From positions 1 to 64,000 of the forward strand of contig NW_025933406.1 of the NCBI RefSeq assembly GCF_000764305.2: a DNA stretch of 64,000 bases, written 5' to 3'. Below the pieces are notes generated by a model that worked only from the letters and a program-made list of their open reading frames with translations, was not told the origin of the DNA and ran no database searches. The translations under genes and the position numbers were made by a program. Below are positions 63,001 to 64,000 of the stretch, in pieces; position 1 is the stretch's first letter, and each line of letters starts with the position of its first letter. Source of the DNA: Hyalella azteca. Its lineage: Eukaryota; Arthropoda; Malacostraca; Amphipoda; Hyalellidae.

Positions 63001-64000
63001 GAAAATCTGACTTCTCAAAATATTATCGTGAATAGAATACATGAACGATTGCGCCTTTGCTCTGACGCTGCAAATATTCCGGCGAGTCAAGAAATCGGCG
63101 TCTGGCTTCATGACGCACACACTCCATCTATCCTTCACGTCGAGGGAAGATGAGGGGGAGGAGGGGTGGGGGTGGGAAGAAAGGCGTCAGTCCGACGGAC
63201 AATATTGAAGTGGAAATCAAGGTTCAGACCAGCGCGTACTGCGTGAACTACTCTGAGATTTCATCACAAAATTGTCACTAACGGGAATTTACCCCTTCAA
63301 ATCAATAGGATATTCACTTCTAACTGATGACACCACCGAAACATGAGTGATACGTTCGAGTTTTATTGTAATTTTTGTGTAATGGAAATACTAAATTATA
63401 AACTATTTTGATAGAACTGTGTCGTTCGACGTTTTATGGACGAATCTAATGTAATCTCAAATACAAATGATGATGAATGTCATATAGCTCATTTTTGAAG
63501 AAATTTTCATGCATTTAGAGGGCAAAATTTTTCCGTGTTTCCAGTGGTAATCAGATTCATAGAGCGTCAAAAATCCGCGGTTTGGCACAAGGGAGGAAGC
63601 GGACTGAGTCTCGCCAACCCTGAGGCTGTGGCTCCGAGCCTCTGGCGCCAAACGATTGTAACCTCCCCTCCCTTTTCATATCGTTTCTTCCTCGCCCTTC
63701 TTATTCTCTACTGTATAACGTTTTAATTTCTTGCCTGTCGAGTCAGGTTCTAGCCTGGATACTTTTACCAATCTGGGAAGACACATAAACTTCGATCGTG
63801 GAGGACTGGACTGTTGCGTAAAAATTATTTTGTCGTTGTTTTGCAGCTATTATTAACATGATAATCGGCTGCTGAGCTTGAAAAATATCATTTGATTTAG
63901 TCTCGAATTTATCAAGTAACAATGAGAAAATATTGCAGGCAATATTTTTTGAAAGCTTTCATTTGTATGACTTTTCCTAACTTAAAGAGTGGGAGAAATT
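22715..64000 (+). CDS. inhibitory SMAD (Dad/SMAD6/SMAD7-like), 5' part; gene runs off the right edge
   Basis: Inhibitory SMADs block TGF-beta/BMP signalling at the receptors and recruit Smurf ubiquitin ligases. Exons: 22715-23222, 54299-54370, 55999-56070, all ending in phase 1 with good splice sites (CAG|GTAAGA; TTCACAG|AC...G|GTGAGA; TTAACAG|AC...A|GTGAGT). Residues 1-20 (MLGCRKKSLIRKAWRRRVKP) match the MFRSKRSGLVRRLWRSR start of vertebrate SMAD6/7. Residues 75-169 are a divergent MH1 domain (LKVSELESLNAALEAGGAGP, RWPDL, C147, C155-INPYH with H160). Residue 170 onwards gives DSPPPPY, the PY motif bound by Smurf WW domains, then a Ser-rich linker to residue 217. MH2 exons are not found before 64000. 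Intron 1 is 31 kb, intron 3 at least 7.9 kb. The frame is open 525 bp upstream of the ATG without another ATG, so a longer N terminus is possible. Confidence 0.88.
23223..30900. other. inhibitory-SMAD intron 1, repeat-poor first part
   Basis: AT-rich, without minisatellites or GGCGCC sites. Small features: a 46-bp direct duplication at about 23670-23758 and a perfect 14-bp-stem hairpin at 23820-23850. Open frames are short and show no recognisable domain. Confidence 0.5.
23820..23850. repeat. perfect short hairpin
   Basis: CATGCATTGGGCAA and its exact inverse are separated by three bases. No poly-U tract or longer stem, so an RNA gene is not supported. Confidence 0.7.
31174..31204. repeat. 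short hairpin AAAAGCAGCACTG
   Basis: A 13-bp stem around CTGTG in intron 1. It is too short for a microRNA precursor as seen. Confidence 0.6.
31720..31890. repeat. 31-bp minisatellite
   Basis: Five starts of CACCTGGGCACCGTTG at 31-bp steps from 31720, the unit also holding CACGGGTGACTCAC. A GGCGCC site follows at 31971. Confidence 0.9.
32045..32430. repeat. 47-bp minisatellite
   Basis: Eight units plus a part-unit starting GTTGTACAGCGG at 32045, 32092, 32139, 32186, 32233, 32280, 32327 and 32374. The unit includes GCCGTTATGCTGCARAACTG. A decayed continuation reaches about 32720. Confidence 0.93.
32808..32952. repeat. 35-bp minisatellite
   Basis: Four units of ACCACTGCACAGAGGTGCTG followed by CAGCTGCTGCTGTGC. 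GGCGCC sites at 32975 and 32986 lie on its right edge. Confidence 0.93.
33010..33045. repeat. (CTG)n microsatellite
   Basis: About 12 uninterrupted CTG triplets in inhibitory-SMAD intron 1, followed by a T run. Confidence 0.95.
33862..33917. repeat. 18-bp tandem repeat
   Basis: Three units of AGCTCTGAACATCTCCAC. Confidence 0.93.
34138..34725 (+). other. polypyrimidine tract
   Basis: Nearly 600 bp strongly biased to C and T on the plus strand, rich in CTTCTTC and CCTCC runs. The open frames here (Phe/Leu/Ser-rich) are products of this composition and not convincing genes. Confidence 0.8.
36850..37165. repeat. 27/30-bp minisatellite
   Basis: About eleven units of GTGGCCGTAGGAATATCAGT followed by AGCCGCC, alternating with GTATTAATATC variants. 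A GGCGCC site is at 37242. Confidence 0.92.
38008..38168. repeat. dispersed hairpin repeat, copy 2
   Basis: Second copy of the element at 2592-2735, with a longer TCCG/TCTG stretch and a slightly decayed right stem (GAATAAATGCGCT). It lies in inhibitory-SMAD intron 1 in the same orientation as copy 1. Confidence 0.75.
38531..38700. repeat. minisatellite built around TAGGCGCCRCCAGCCTG
   Basis: Four units of 30-51 bp, each starting CTAGGCGCC and ending with TTACAATGGCAGCGAGACTG or part of it. The GGCGCC palindrome is inside the unit (38534, 38585, 38636, 38666). Confidence 0.9.
41104..41405. repeat. 17-bp minisatellite
   Basis: Repeats of TTACCCTCGGATGTTGG, exact in the middle (about 41228-41296) and degenerate at both sides. 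GGCGCC sites at 40987 and 41050 precede it. Confidence 0.88.
42413..42762. repeat. 24-bp minisatellite with CGTCGAC palindromes
   Basis: About a dozen units of CCACAATACGTCGACAATCT followed by ACTG, interrupted at about 42485-42550. GGCGCC sites at 42821 and 42887 follow. Confidence 0.93.
42900..47160. other. inhibitory-SMAD intron 1, repeat-poor stretch
   Basis: AT-rich; no exon or minisatellite recognised. One GGCGCC site at 45274. The region at 43560-43990 is very AT-rich with short palindromes. Confidence 0.4.
47164..47268. repeat. 25-bp minisatellite
   Basis: Four units of CTTTCCGTCTTGCATATTAC followed by ACCTT. Confidence 0.92.
47554..47712. repeat. 81-bp tandem duplication
   Basis: Two copies of a segment starting ATTAGTAAAGTTATTAGCAT and ending near GTACAGGGGAAGG, differing at a handful of positions. 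Confidence 0.85.
48690..48935. repeat. 21-bp minisatellite
   Basis: About eleven units of GTTCCCTTCTACAACTGCAGT. The unit length is a multiple of three, so long open frames run through it, but no gene context exists. Confidence 0.93.
49323..49552. repeat. 42-bp minisatellite
   Basis: Six starts of ACGCACAATATTCAGGGTG at 42-bp steps, the unit also holding GTCTAGTCGAGTTTAGGTC. A GGCGCC site at 49606 follows on its edge. Confidence 0.94.
49597..49611 (-). promoter_or_regulatory. candidate Smad/BMP activation element
   Basis: On the minus strand GGCGCCA-GCGC-GTCG, fitting the recalled dad activation element pattern GGCGCCA-N4-GNCV. It sits between two minisatellites in inhibitory-SMAD intron 1. 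Confidence 0.3.
49646..49866. repeat. CTG-rich minisatellite with TCAGCCGTACCG
   Basis: About nine units of variable length, each TCAGCCGTACCG plus three to six CTG or CCG triplets. Confidence 0.92.
50600..51315. repeat. 44-bp minisatellite, longest array in the window
   Basis: About sixteen units of TGGTTAGGAGGCGGCCAGAC followed by TAAATGGACACCGGTTTGATATAA. A minority variant with GTCGTCGGATTGACATAA is interspersed, and one unit near 51115 is deleted. Confidence 0.94.
52205..52392. repeat. 63-bp tandem repeat
   Basis: Three units starting AATGACAGTGCATCCTAATT and ending in GTGAGTGCATGGTTG. GGCGCC sites at 52428 and 52469 lie on its right edge. Confidence 0.93.
53515..53780. repeat. 24-27-bp CTGCAGCTG-type minisatellite
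   Basis: About eight units of CTACAGTTGCTGCAGCTGCT followed by GTTGT, each with a CAGCTG palindrome. GGCGCC sites at 53452 and 53464 precede it. Long Leu/Val/Cys frames here are compositional. Confidence 0.93.
53960..54108. repeat. 27/30-bp CTGCAGCAG-type minisatellite
   Basis: Five units of CTTTGCAGTTGCTGCAGCAG followed by a TTGTTGT-type end, about 190 bp upstream of inhibitory-SMAD exon 2. It is related to the 53.5-kb array. Confidence 0.93.
56385..56600. repeat. 40-bp minisatellite
   Basis: Five units with CTTTGGTGCGTTGGTCATGT at 40-bp steps (56401, 56441, 56481, 56521, 56561), about 330 bp downstream of inhibitory-SMAD exon 3. Confidence 0.94.
57550..57564 (-). promoter_or_regulatory. 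candidate Smad/BMP activation element
   Basis: On the minus strand GGCGCCA-CAGA-GGCG; the trailing GGCG is part of a second GGCGCC, so two Smad-type palindromes are 5 bp apart. It lies in inhibitory-SMAD intron 3. Confidence 0.35.
57951..58250. repeat. 42-bp minisatellite
   Basis: About seven units of CATTGCAGTACYACTACTGY followed by ACCAAGAGGCTGAGGCGCTTAA, degenerate at the left. A GGCGCC site at 58307 follows. Confidence 0.9.
58320..63140. other. inhibitory-SMAD intron 3, no exon recognised
   Basis: AT-rich, with four GGCGCC sites (60177, 60973, 61015 and, just outside, 63643). I searched for MH2 motifs (W..V.YWE, GNGFCLGQL, SFVKGWG) on the plus strand and saw none. Confidence 0.4.
63150..63178 (+). 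other. G-quadruplex-prone run
   Basis: GGGGGAGGAGGGGTGGGGGTGGG has four or more G-runs with one- to three-base loops. Confidence 0.7.

Overview
This is an AT-rich eukaryotic window with split genes, long introns, many minisatellites and decayed mobile elements. Gene content (flightless-I, argininosuccinate synthase, an inhibitory SMAD, a secreted low-complexity protein) together with arthropod-type LINE and SINE remnants suggests an arthropod. The intron sizes and repeat load fit a malacostracan crustacean best, but that is inference. No bacterial or organellar genes were seen.

Layout. (1) 608-673, minus: first coding exon of flightless-I; the rest lies beyond the left edge. (2) 0.7-5.5 kb: a dimeric tRNA-type SINE, a LINE 3' fragment, a dispersed hairpin repeat, a nested foldback element and a possible non-autonomous DNA transposon. 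(3) 5622-13145, minus: a complete argininosuccinate synthase gene that I reconstructed as 10 coding exons and 413 residues with a consistent reading frame. (4) 13841-15325, minus: a complete four-exon gene for a 310-residue secreted, Thr/Val-rich protein with four 12-residue Gly/Ser repeats. (5) 16253-17141: an 889-bp hAT-type MITE with an exact 8-bp target duplication. (6) 19557-20677, minus: a small multi-pass membrane protein gene whose reading frame is split by one in-frame TAG. (7) 22715 to beyond the right edge, plus: the 5' part of an inhibitory SMAD (Dad/SMAD6/7-like) gene. It has an MH1 exon, a 31-kb first intron, a PPPPY exon at 54.3 kb and a linker exon at 56.0 kb. The MH2 exons are not in the window.

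Two signals stand out. First, in the argininosuccinate synthase gene several introns are built from minisatellites whose repeat unit is a copy of the adjacent splice junction: exon 4, 5 and 8 donors, the exon 9 acceptor, and faintly the exon 10 acceptor. Each unit therefore carries a decoy splice site. Second, the palindrome GGCGCC, known as a Smad/BMP-responsive binding site, occurs 39 times. 35 of these lie just upstream of or inside the inhibitory-SMAD gene, usually on the edge of a minisatellite. This fits a dispersed BMP negative-feedback control region.

One clear artefact is present: a 38-bp Nextera mate-pair junction adapter at 6425-6462, inside the array at exon 9. Copy number there cannot be trusted.
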